From NCBI GenBank assembly GCA_015222755.1, contig JADFVX010000070.1, positions 1-5,865 on the forward strand: DNA of 5,865 nt, read 5' to 3'. The translations under genes were made by a program, and so were the position numbers. The notes beneath the pieces are model-generated. The model was given only the letters and a program-made list of their open reading frames with translations, made no database searches and was not told the origin of the DNA. Of the stretch, positions 1 to 5,865 are shown piece after piece (positions within the stretch are counted from its first letter, which is position 1; every line of letters begins with the position of its first letter). This stretch comes from Pseudomonadota bacterium (lineage in GTDB: Bacteria > Desulfobacterota > JADFVX01).

Positions 1-2712
1 CAGGGCACGTGCAAGATCATTTATGCCCGAGCGCTTGCCATTCGACGAGTCGATGGATATGGCCTGGTATTCCCGATCACCGAGGATAGCCTTCACCATC
101 CCTGACAGCCTTGCGCCGGGACCTGCTTCGAGGAAAATGCGTGCCCCTGACTTGTAGATATTTTCGATCTCCGAAACAAAATCTACGGGGCTGGCAAGCT
201 GTGACGCCAGGAGTTCCCTGGCCTTATCAGGGGTAGCTGTATAAGCACTGCCTGTAGTGTTGGAATAGACAGTGGCCGTTGGTTTCTTAAATGATATCTC
301 CTTCAGTCTTTCACCAAAGGGTCCGGCGGCATCGGCGACAAGTTCACTGTGAAAGGCGGCAGAAACTAAGAGTTGCTTGCAGCGAATATCCTGATCCTTA
401 AGAAGAGCCGCCGCCTTTTCTATCTCAGCCGTAGCGCCGGAAAGCACCCCTTGTCCGGGGGTGTTCCTGTTGGCAAGGACGAGGCTCAGACCCTCTTTTT
501 TAATAAATTCTTCTATATCTGCCAGAGGTGCGGAGACGGCAAGCATGGAACCGCGGTCCCCTTCACCTTCAGCCATAAGTTCTCCTCTCAGCCGCGACAG
601 GGCGTGCAGGTCGCCGCTTTCGAAATGACCTCCTGCAAAGAGGGCAGGGAGCTCCCCATAGCTGTGTCCGGCGAAGGCCTGGGCGCTGAGACCAAATGAC
701 TCCATGACTCTTTTCGCCCCGAGGCAGACCGCACCCAGTGCAGGCTGAGCTACTTTTGTGTTCCTGAGTTTCTCCTCGTTTTCCTCCCTTGACTTCTCAT
801 CAAATGCAGGATGTGGATAAATGAGTGTCGAAAGCCTTTCCTTTCCTTCATCACCGGCCGACATAAATGCCTCGTCGGCCTCTTCAAGAGACTCCAGGAA
901 CTGGGGGAACTGGATAGCCAGGTCTTTCAGCATGCCCATATACTGGGCACCCTGACCCGGAAATAGCATTGCCAGATCGCCTGCTGGCCCACCGGCCGCA
1001 AAAAAGACGCCGTCTGGCGTACTCCACGATTTTTCGCCATTCCTACTTTTAAGCATGCTAAGGGCGCTTTTTATCTGTGAAGCAGGATCGCGCTCATCTT
1101 TTTCCATGACCAGGATCAGCCTGCATGGAAGTGAAGAATCGAATTGGATACGGCTTAAGTCGGCGGCAATGCGCAACTCATTCCAGTTGCCCGATGCCGG
1201 GAATTTCTCCAGAGCAGACAGCATACCTCTTTCGTCGGCTGCGCTGAAGGCGACAATCTGGACATCACCCTTCCAGTCCGGCTCCGCCTTTGAGGTCTTA
1301 TATTCTTCCAGGAGGCAGTGAAAGTTGGCGCCGCCGAAGCCCAGTGCGCTAACCCCCGCCCGCCGTGGATGGTCCTTGCTTGCAGGCCAGGGACGGGCCT
1401 CTGTGTTTACATAGAAAGGGGTCTTGACAGAAGCTACAACCTCCTGGGGCTTATTTACCTTTATCGTAGGGGGAAGAGTCTTGTTGTAGAGGGAAAGGGC
1501 TGTTTTGATTAGCCCTGCCGCACCGGCGGCTGCCTTGGTGTGGCCTATCTGGGACTTTACCGAACCGATGGCACACCATGGTGATTCGGCCTCACCGAAT
1601 ACCTCCCTGAGAGCAGCAATCTCTACTGCATCGCCCACCTTGGTACCTGTTCCATGTCCTTCGATCAGTTCTATCGTTTCAGGTGAGATACCGCCTTGTT
1701 CATAGGCACGACTAAGGGCCTTTTGCTGTCCTGCGGCGTTGGGTTCATAAATAGCTGTGCCCCGGCCATCGCTGGAGGCCCCGATCCCCTTGATTACTGC
1801 ATATATCTTGTCTCCGTCACGCTCCGCATCCGCCAGGCGCTTTAACACAACGATTCCGAGCCCCTCTCCGAGGGTAGTACCGTCGGAATCGGAGGCGTAT
1901 GGGCGGGCATGACCTGACGGGGAAAGGGCGGGCGTCTTGCTGAAGCAGGAATACATGAAGATGTCGTTGAAGGTATCGATCCCGCCGCTGATTACCATGT
2001 CTGCCTTGCCGGCGGCAAGCTCCAGTGCCGCAAGATTGAGTGCACTGAGGGAACTTCCGCAGGCGGCGTCACATACACAGTTGGTACCGCCAAAGTTGAA
2101 GTGCTTGCTTATCCTGCCGGCAACAACGTTGCCAAGGAGGCCTGGAAAGGAGTTTTCCTGCCACTTGACGTAGGAATCGGATATTCTCTGCATGGCGTCT
2201 TCTGCCACAGCGTCTTCAACTCCTGCATCCTTCAATGCCTCGCGCCAGCGGGGATGACCGAGACGGGCGCCCAGTGGTACCACCAGTTCCAGCGTGCCCG
2301 TAATGCCGAGGATGACGCTCACCTTATCGCGGTCAAACTCCTTGTCCGTCGTGTATCCGGCGTCCTTCAAGGCCTGGTCTACGGCAACAAGGCCGAGAAG
2401 CTGCGATGTGTCTATCGCCTCCAGGGCATTGGGAAGTATACCGTACTCCATGGGGTTGAAATCGATGGGGGAAAGAAAGCCGCCCTTCTTGGCGTATACA
2501 TGGTCGGGCGACTTGGGATCTTCATCGAAATAATCCTCTGGCCGCCAGTGACTTTCCGGTACATCCTTTATGGAATCGATACCGTTTTTGATGTTGCTCC
2601 AGAAGGTCTCCGTATCCTTTGCATCGGGAAAGATTGCCCCGATCCCTACTATTGCTATCGGAACTGCTTGAGAAAGGCCCTGTTTTTGTATTCCGCTCTT
2701 ATCTTTGCTCAA
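1..2712 (-). CDS. PfaA-like iterative PUFA/polyketide synthase, N-terminal KS-AT part (3' end outside window)
   Basis: Multidomain synthase that would build a long acyl chain from malonyl units on its own ACPs. From the TTG at 2712 the minus strand is open for 904 codons to the window edge, with no stop. An in-frame TAA lies directly before the TTG, and CAAGGAG (2727-2721) sits eight bases upstream, so this start is well fixed. Residues ~16-470 are a ketosynthase with the full catalytic triad: Cys218 (DAACGSS), His353 (EGHGTGT) and His391 (IGHTKAAAG), closing with GFGGANFH (458-465). After a linker, residues ~580-890 are an acyltransferase: FPGQGAQ 584-590, nucleophile Ser684 in GHSYGE, Arg709, and His788 in AAFHS, which fits malonyl transfer. 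The KKGGFL and NPMEYG...DTSQLL motifs (75-106) are typical of PUFA-synthase/HglE-type ketosynthases. ACP repeats, KR and DH are expected beyond the left edge (inference). A PfaB identity is unlikely because the KS is intact. The exact product is unknown. Confidence 0.93.
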   Translation of the reverse strand, partial: MSKDKSGIQKQGLSQAVPIAIVGIGAIFPDAKDTETFWSNIKNGIDSIKDVPESHWRPEDYFDEDPKSPDHVYAKKGGFLSPIDFNPMEYGILPNALEAIDTSQLLGLVAVDQALKDAGYTTDKEFDRDKVSVILGITGTLELVVPLGARLGHPRWREALKDAGVEDAVAEDAMQRISDSYVKWQENSFPGLLGNVVAGRISKHFNFGGTNCVCDAACGSSLSALNLAALELAAGKADMVISGGIDTFNDIFMYSCFSKTPALSPSGHARPYASDSDGTTLGEGLGIVVLKRLADAERDGDKIYAVIKGIGASSDGRGTAIYEPNAAGQQKALSRAYEQGGISPETIELIEGHGTGTKVGDAVEIAALREVFGEAESPWCAIGSVKSQIGHTKAAAGAAGLIKTALSLYNKTLPPTIKVNKPQEVVASVKTPFYVNTEARPWPASKDHPRRAGVSALGFGGANFHCLLEEYKTSKAEPDWKGDVQIVAFSAADERGMLSALEKFPASGNWNELRIAADLSRIQFDSSLPCRLILVMEKDERDPASQIKSALSMLKSRNGEKSWSTPDGVFFAAGGPAGDLAMLFPGQGAQYMGMLKDLAIQFPQFLESLEEADEAFMSAGDEGKERLSTLIYPHPAFDEKSREENEEKLRNTKVAQPALGAVCLGAKRVMESFGLSAQAFAGHSYGELPALFAGGHFESGDLHALSRLRGELMAEGEGDRGSMLAVSAPLADIEEFIKKEGLSLVLANRNTPGQGVLSGATAEIEKAAALLKDQDIRCKQLLVSAAFHSELVADAAGPFGERLKEISFKKPTATVYSNTTGSAYTATPDKARELLASQLASPVDFVSEIENIYKSGARIFLEAGPGARLSGMVKAILGDREYQAISIDSSNGKRSGINDLARAL

Positions 2713-4373
2713 TTAATAAACTCCTTGATTTTTTCAATTTCAAGAGGTGCCGTAAGGTCTGCACCGGAACCGGGGGATACCCCCTGGATAGCCAATTGTT
2801 TGGAACGGAAGGCAACTGCCGCCCCGAAAAGAATATTCATGGCTACGGTAACTACCCTCCTTTGGGACAGCTCTTCAAGGAATGATCCTTTTGTCCATTC
2901 ATTAAATGCACCCATGGCCGGGCCGCACCATATCTGGTAATCTATACGCCTGGAGGACTCCCCTTTGTTGGCCCATACAGGCGACTGGCCCAGGTACCAG
3001 CGAAAGATCAATGCCATCTTATACTTGGGGTCTGAATCAGCCTTTTCTATTTGGTTCGGGCCGCGGTCTGTAAAAAAGTTTCTCGTCTCTTCCCATACCT
3101 GTTCCAGAGATTTTCGAAAAAAGGTCTTTTCCAGCTTATCCCTCTCCTCGGCAGGAAGCTCTTCGATACTGCTATAGCTGCGGTAAAGTTCATAGAGCTT
3201 TGCCGCCCTCATGGAGAACATGGTGCCTCGTTTTACAACCTGCACCTTGACGCCCATCTCGAACATGTCGCCCGAAGGGGCCATGGTGATGTCTGCCTGA
3301 CGCGTCTCAGCCAGCATCTGGCGGACCTCTTCCGATGTGCCTGCCTCTATGCAGGCCTGGTTGACCGAGCCCGTAACAATATAGGCGGCACCCATTGTAA
3401 AGGCTGCCGCTGCTGCAGACGGCGTGGAGATACCTCCACCAAGCCCCACCCTCAGAGCCTGCGAGTAGCCGTGCTTTTTCTGGAACTGCTCTTTAAGTGC
3501 GAGGATAGTTGGAAAAAGGGCAACGGCGGGCCGGTTGTCAGTATGCCCGCCAGAGTCTGCCTCGACGGTAATATCCTGGGCCATAGGGATCTCGGAAGCC
3601 ATCTCGGCCTGCTCTTTCGTAAGATTGCCCGATGCAACTAATTCATTCAGAAAATTCTCAGGAGGAGGGGCAAAAAACTTGGCCGCCACCTCTTCACGAG
3701 AGATCTTTGCAATTACTTTGTTGGGAGTTATTATCTCCCCTGAATTATTACGGTATATGCCGTGGGTCCGGTAGCGCACCACGGGGAGTGTGAGGTCAAG
3801 AAAGGCCGAGGCCTCGACAAGTGAAACACCTCGACGGATATAAAGATCGACGAGGGCCTTCTCCAGTTCAGGTTCGCCGGGACTGTGAATCAGGTTGAAA
3901 CCATAAGGGTATTTCCCGCCCTCGGCAGAAAGCTGGCCTATGGCCGCCTCAACATCCTCAATAGGCAGACCTGCTGCCCCGAAGAAGCCTAGCATTTCCC
4001 CTTCTCCAAATGCCTTGGCCATGGGAACAGAACTGATCCCCTTTGCCATCGACCCGCCTATATATGGATAGCGTATACCATAATCTTTACAGAAACTGCT
4101 GTCACCGAGGCTTTCAATAGGACAGGGAGAGACCATCCCCACAAAAGGAAGGGACTCAGAGTTACTGGACCTATCGGCAGATAATATATCCCGCCCCGCC
4201 CTTATTTCGGTCTTGCCCTTATCATCCACCAGGAAAAGAGGGGTATTGATTTTGCGGGCCGCCTCCGCACCTGTCTCACCCTCATCATCATAAGGATAAA
4301 ACATACCCATAGGCACCGGTTTTATATGATTAACACCAGTCGGAACAACTTCTCCTTTAAACAACAGAGTCAA
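2709..4373 (-). CDS. pfaD: PfaD-family enoyl reductase, FMN-dependent, of a PUFA/polyketide synthase
   Basis: Stand-alone trans-acting enoyl reductase that saturates selected double bonds on the chain carried by the partner PUFA-type synthase; cytosolic. The 554-residue protein has the usual family length and shows the 2-nitropropane-dioxygenase-like TIM barrel. Visible motifs are GIRYPYIGGSMAKG (~99-112), EMLGFFGAAGL (126-136), catalytic His277 in SGGHTDNRP, and the FMN phosphate-binding stretch GLGGGISTPSAAAAAF (310-325) followed by GAAYIVTGSVNQA. The family-specific DITMAPSGDMFEMG (361-374) and QVVKRGTMF (378-386) then lead into a C-terminal helical lid with FRWYLGQSPVW (457-467). The start is TTG at 4373, with GGAG (4385-4382) eight bases upstream. 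The ispH stop overlaps it as TTGA, and the gene's own stop overlaps the KS-AT gene in the same way, so the three are almost certainly co-translated. The first ~20 codons are AT-rich like ispH, while the remainder is GC-rich. Confidence 0.95.
   Translation of the reverse strand: MTLLFKGEVVPTGVNHIKPVPMGMFYPYDDEGETGAEAARKINTPLFLVDDKGKTEIRAGRDILSADRSSNSESLPFVGMVSPCPIESLGDSSFCKDYGIRYPYIGGSMAKGISSVPMAKAFGEGEMLGFFGAAGLPIEDVEAAIGQLSAEGGKYPYGFNLIHSPGEPELEKALVDLYIRRGVSLVEASAFLDLTLPVVRYRTHGIYRNNSGEIITPNKVIAKISREEVAAKFFAPPPENFLNELVASGNLTKEQAEMASEIPMAQDITVEADSGGHTDNRPAVALFPTILALKEQFQKKHGYSQALRVGLGGGISTPSAAAAAFTMGAAYIVTGSVNQACIEAGTSEEVRQMLAETRQADITMAPSGDMFEMGVKVQVVKRGTMFSMRAAKLYELYRSYSSIEELPAEERDKLEKTFFRKSLEQVWEETRNFFTDRGPNQIEKADSDPKYKMALIFRWYLGQSPVWANKGESSRRIDYQIWCGPAMGAFNEWTKGSFLEELSQRRVVTVAMNILFGAAVAFRSKQLAIQGVSPGSGADLTAPLEIEKIKEFIN
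2721..2727 (-). promoter_or_regulatory. Ribosome binding site fixing the TTG start of the KS-AT gene
   Basis: CAAGGAG on the minus strand, inside the last codons of pfaD and eight bases before TTG 2712. An in-frame TAA immediately before the TTG excludes any upstream start, and the first in-frame ATG downstream lies inside the ketosynthase fold (residue 88). This site therefore decides the start. Confidence 0.85.
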
Positions 4374-5227
4374 GGTAAATTCTCCAATACATGATGAATT
4401 TCATCAACAATATTCTTGGGAGTCGAAGCTCCTGCAGTAAGACCAATTTTACTGCATTGTTTCAGTTCATCAAGTGGCAATTCATCAGCCGTTTCAACGT
4501 GAACAGCTTTTGTTCCGTGGGCAACGACAACCTGAGCCAAACGCTTGGTGTTGCTGCTGGCATAACCTCCTACAACAACGACATAATCGACTTCGCCAGC
4601 AATACGGATAGCCTCTTCCTGTCGCCTTTTTGTTGCATCGCAAATAGTCTCTAAAAGAGTAATATTATAAGCTTTACGGCGCTTAAAGCTCTCAACAATT
4701 GTTTCAAAGATTTCTTTGTCCTGAGTTGTCTGGGCAGCCAAACAATACTCTCTATCCGAATCCAGTTCTAACTCTTCACATTTTTCCAAACTGTCAAAGA
4801 CAGTGGCCCCGGCAGCGGCATAGCTTAGAAGACATTTTACTTCAGGGTGGACAGCTTCTCCATACAAAAGCAGTTTCCGTCCACCTTGAGTCTTCATATC
4901 GATAAGGCGGCATGCCTCCTGGACTTTTGGGCACGTGCCATCAACCACACAAACGCCTCCACCCTTCAGTTCTTCCTGAACTTCTCTTGGAACACCGTGA
5001 GCTCTGATAACAACACTTGCACCTGCTGGAATTTCTGCGGGAGAGTCGACCGTAATGACCCCTCTTGCCGCATATTCGCTAACCACCTGTGGGTTATGTA
5101 TTATTGCACCCAAATTATAGATGGCACCAGAGGGTGGCGGATCATCGAGAACCTTATTTAACTTACGCAAAGCAAGGTCTACCCCCATACAAAACCCTGC
5201 TCTTTTAGCTCTAACAACTTCCATCAT
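4370..5227 (-). CDS. ispH: 4-hydroxy-3-methylbut-2-enyl diphosphate reductase (IspH/LytB)
   Basis: Final MEP-pathway enzyme: a [4Fe-4S] protein that reductively dehydroxylates HMBPP to IPP and DMAPP in the cytosol. The 285 residues match the short bacterial form and all key positions are present. Cluster ligands are Cys13 (AGFCMG), Cys99 (DGTCPKV) and Cys196 (TICDATKRRQ). Substrate-pocket residues are His44 (IIHNPQVV), His77 (RAHGVP), His127 and Glu129 (HPEV), Thr167/168 (AQTTQ), Ser224/Ser225/Asn226 (GGYASSNTKRL) and Ser268 (TAGASTP). Two adjacent ATGs (5227, 5224) are possible starts; the weak GAG element at 5235-5233 is five bases from the first and eight from the second. As the other two genes in this run use eight-base spacing, the second ATG may be the one used. 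The gene is AT-rich compared with the downstream synthase (hand counts of 23/60 and 25/60 G+C in two rows). It is first in the apparent operon and ends inside the pfaD start codon. Confidence 0.97.
   Translation of the reverse strand: MMEVVRAKRAGFCMGVDLALRKLNKVLDDPPPSGAIYNLGAIIHNPQVVSEYAARGVITVDSPAEIPAGASVVIRAHGVPREVQEELKGGGVCVVDGTCPKVQEACRLIDMKTQGGRKLLLYGEAVHPEVKCLLSYAAAGATVFDSLEKCEELELDSDREYCLAAQTTQDKEIFETIVESFKRRKAYNITLLETICDATKRRQEEAIRIAGEVDYVVVVGGYASSNTKRLAQVVVAHGTKAVHVETADELPLDELKQCSKIGLTAGASTPKNIVDEIHHVLENLP
4382..4385 (-). promoter_or_regulatory. Ribosome binding site fixing the TTG start of pfaD
   Basis: GGAG on the minus strand within the 3' end of ispH, eight bases before TTG 4373. 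A second AAAGGAG (4359-4353) lies inside pfaD codons 6-8, but no in-frame start codon follows at a suitable distance, so the TTG is preferred. Confidence 0.75.
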
Positions 5228-5246
5228 AAATTCTCAAAAACAAGCC

Positions 5247-5274
5247 ATTTTTTACTGTAAAAAAACTTAGTCAA
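5247..5274 (-). promoter_or_regulatory. Candidate sigma-70-type promoter for the ispH-pfaD-synthase operon
   Basis: On the minus strand TTGACT (5274-5269, five of six to the -35 consensus) is followed after 16 bases by AAAAAT (5252-5247, four of six to the -10 consensus). This would start transcription about a dozen bases before the ispH ATG, leaving a very short leader. A second candidate further up is TATACT (5308-5303, five of six) with a poor -35 (TTATAA, 5331-5326). The region is so AT-rich that chance matches are expected, and neither is secure. Confidence 0.3.
5248..5264. repeat. 8+8 inverted repeat upstream of ispH, possible operator
   Basis: TTTTTTAC-T-GTAAAAAA: perfect 8-base arms around a single central base, 20 bases before the ispH start and overlapping the candidate -10 element. 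The one-base loop argues against an RNA hairpin and for a protein-binding site. However, the arms are mostly homopolymer, so the information content is low. Confidence 0.35.
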
Positions 5275-5276
5275 GC

Positions 5277-5287
5277 TTTTACTATAA
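5277..5287. repeat. Second copy of a TTTTACTRTAA motif
   Basis: TTTTACTATAA at 5277-5287 matches TTTTACTGTAA at 5250-5260 in ten of eleven bases, in the same orientation and 27 bases apart. Two similar elements flanking the candidate -35 could be a pair of binding sites. AT-richness makes coincidence possible. Confidence 0.25.
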
Positions 5288-5430
5288 GTATCTGGACCCT
5301 GTAGTATAACGCCTTCAAACAAAAATTATAAGTTATTTTTTCTTGGCGAATCGACTCAAACAAAATGTTGCCGAAATAATTTTTAAATAGGGTCGTTGAC
5401 TCATAATAAATGACACCCATTTTTTTGTTT

Positions 5431-5440
5431 AGAGGAGGTG
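5431..5440 (+). promoter_or_regulatory. Very strong Shine-Dalgarno sequence for the plus-strand small ORF
   Basis: AGAGGAGGTG, six bases before ATG 5447. It is the best ribosome binding site in the window and the main reason for not dismissing the 28-codon ORF. Its presence on the strand opposite to all the other genes is notable. Confidence 0.5.
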
Positions 5441-5446
5441 CGCATT

Positions 5447-5533
5447 ATGAGTCAGCAATCCACAAAAGAATATTTCAGGGGACTTCACCGCTGGCATAAA
5501 ACGCCTCTTCCATGGCAGAAAAGCAAACAGTGA
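5447..5533 (+). CDS. Possible 28-codon small protein, or the 5' stub of a decayed gene
   Basis: ATG at 5447 is preceded by AGAGGAGGTG (5431-5440), almost a perfect anti-Shine-Dalgarno match, with a six-base gap. It opens a frame beginning MSQQSTKEYFRGLHRW and ending at TGA 5531-5533. The peptide is basic and rich in aromatic residues (two Trp, Phe, Tyr), with no signal peptide or membrane segment. The next frame (codons starting at positions divisible by 3) overlaps this one and continues open to a TGA at 5649-5651, giving hydrophilic, Trp-containing sequence such as EYIDTVKDDAVW. A frameshift near the A-rich AGAAAAGCAAACAG would join the two into one ~68-residue protein, so this may be a broken or frameshifted gene. 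I do not recognise either part. It is divergent from ispH. Confidence 0.3.
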   Translation: MSQQSTKEYFRGLHRWHKTPLPWQKSKQ

Positions 5534-5555
5534 ATATATCGATACAGTTAAGGAC

Positions 5556-5582
5556 GATGCTGTTTGGAAAAACAGTAGCATC
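5556..5582. repeat. Imperfect stem-loop in the intergenic region
   Basis: GATGCTGTTT pairs with AAACAGTAGCATC: a six-base outer stem, a three-base bulge, a four-base inner stem and a GGAA loop. No T-run follows directly on either strand, so it is not a standard terminator. It lies inside the second small plus-strand open frame. Confidence 0.35.
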
Positions 5583-5658
5583 GAAGTGGAAAGCAAGCGC
5601 GACAAGTGGCTTACCTGGCAGATCAGCAGGACTACTATAAAACCCCCCTGATACTTCA

Positions 5659-5670
5659 AGGAAATTTCCT
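5659..5670. repeat. Perfect 12-base palindrome
   Basis: AGGAAATTTCCT, lying 58 bases downstream of the ABC gene stop. On the plus strand a TTTTT follows after a few bases (from 5674), but the stem would have only four pairs with an AATT loop. A protein-binding site or chance is more likely than a terminator. Confidence 0.3.
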
Positions 5671-5727
5671 GATATTTTTAAAGGTATTTTGAATAAGCCC
5701 TGCAGGTTGATATGGCTTCGGACTCCA

Positions 5728-5865
5728 TTATTTTGGATCTTTTCCAGAGGGCAATGTTACCAGTTTTTCGCGTGGTCCATCGGCGGCCACACGCCCGCCA
5801 TCGAGCGCAATAATGCGCCGAACCATTTTAAGCATGACAGGGCTGTGTGTTGACATGATAAGCAC
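5728..5865 (-). CDS. ABC transporter ATP-binding domain, C-terminal fragment (5' part outside window)
   Basis: Only the last 45 codons and a TAA stop are inside the window, and the frame is open to the right edge. The visible residues run from the end of the Walker B/D-loop strand into the H-loop (VLIMSTHSP, with the switch His at fragment position 7). Then come LKMVRRIIALDGGRVAADGP and a short tail ending in SGKDPK. The pattern TH.P.ML.MV.RIIALD.GR..ADGP is the usual end of nucleotide-binding domains from exporter-type ABC proteins fused to a membrane domain, especially type I secretion/LapB-like and peptide exporters. The exact subfamily and cargo cannot be told from this piece. It is on the same strand as ispH but separated by 500 bases, so a separate transcript is likely. 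Confidence 0.72.
   Translation of the reverse strand: MLIMSTHSPVMLKMVRRIIALDGGRVAADGPREKLVTLPSGKDPK

Larger units (their letters stand above)
5228..5727. other. AT-rich intergenic region between the ABC gene and ispH
   Basis: This 500-base stretch has no convincing long gene. The part next to ispH (5228-5430) is strongly AT-rich and holds candidate minus-strand promoter hexamers, an inverted repeat and a related direct repeat. The middle (5432-5533) carries a strong plus-strand ribosome binding site and a 28-codon ORF. The distal part (5534-5727) is less AT-rich and has a second short plus-strand open frame, an imperfect stem-loop and a 12-base palindrome. No clear rho-independent terminator for the ABC gene was found: neither hairpin is followed directly by a T-run on the minus strand. 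An open frame on the minus strand at 5659-5429 looks like a shadow without codon or motif support. Confidence 0.7.

Noticed and set aside
373..2173. Several 64-108-residue plus-strand open frames
   Set aside because: All are antisense to the KS-AT coding sequence, without good ribosome binding sites or motifs.
2101..2940. 279-residue open frame on the plus strand
   Set aside because: It spans the 3' end of pfaD and the 5' end of the synthase on the opposite strand. Its translation shows no recognisable domain, while the minus-strand frames have complete catalytic motifs.
3051..3641. 196-residue open frame on the plus strand
   Set aside because: It lies wholly antisense to the conserved FMN-binding and catalytic region of pfaD, and its Cys/Arg-rich translation is typical of a shadow frame.
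1..4373. Calling the cluster an EPA or DHA synthase
   Set aside because: Product-determining parts (ACP number, KR, dehydratases, chain-length factor) lie outside the window, and many related synthases make other lipids.
4730..4860. IspH segment YGEAVHPEVK as an unusual active site
   Set aside because: The catalytic His127 and Glu129 are intact; the flanking residues vary widely in the family.
4391..5161. Plus-strand open frames of 68-104 residues over ispH
   Set aside because: Antisense to an intact, fully motif-supported ispH.
5447..5533. Small ORF as a MutY/HhH-GPD N-terminal remnant
   Set aside because: The W....LPWQ spacing recalls the start of adenine glycosylases, but the expected downstream motif (V.EIMLQQT) is absent in every frame.
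5429..5659. 76-residue minus-strand open frame in the intergenic region
   Set aside because: No ribosome binding site was seen. Its hydrophobic look comes from reading antisense to the plus-strand small frames, and nothing in it is recognisable.
5659..5680. Palindrome plus TTTTT as a rho-independent terminator
   Set aside because: The stem would have only four pairs, the T-run is offset, and no upstream plus-strand gene of any confidence needs it.

Overview
The window is most likely chromosomal DNA from a Gram-negative bacterium of deltaproteobacterial type (Desulfobacterota, Myxococcota or a relative). This is an inference from protein flavour (a PfaA/PfaD-type lipid synthase, a plain IspH, a type-I-secretion-like ABC exporter tail), from Shine-Dalgarno-led genes and from mixed GC content. 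No rRNA or tRNA is present to confirm it, and the species cannot be named from the sequence.

Almost everything lies on the minus strand, so the biological order runs from high to low coordinates. At the right edge (5728-5865) are the last 45 residues of an ABC transporter ATP-binding domain. An AT-rich gap of about 500 bases follows (5228-5727). It holds candidate promoters for the next operon, an 8+8 inverted repeat close to the ispH start, and on the plus strand a 28-codon ORF behind the strongest ribosome binding site in the window. Next come three tightly packed genes. ispH (5227-4370) encodes the last enzyme of the MEP isoprenoid pathway. pfaD (4373-2709) encodes the stand-alone FMN enoyl reductase of PUFA-type synthases. 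A large multidomain synthase gene (2712 to 1, running off the left edge) encodes an intact ketosynthase followed by an acyltransferase. The synthase stays open for 904 codons and starts with TTG.

The three genes are joined by two identical four-base TTGA stop/start overlaps. In both, a Shine-Dalgarno sequence sits eight bases before a TTG start, which strongly suggests one transcript with translational coupling. The enoyl-reductase-first, KS-AT-second order resembles the myxobacterial PUFA cluster layout more than the marine gammaproteobacterial pfaABCD order. The system is therefore an iterative PUFA/polyketide 'secondary lipid' synthase. The product (EPA/DHA-like, other polyene, or glycolipid chain) cannot be decided, because the ACP repeats, ketoreductase, dehydratases and later genes lie outside the window.

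The main point of interest is the fusion of a housekeeping isoprenoid gene to the head of a lipid-synthase operon. There is a visible GC step at the junction: ispH and the first codons of pfaD are AT-rich, and the rest of the synthase is GC-rich. I see no CRISPR array, insertion sequence, integrase, tRNA or rRNA.
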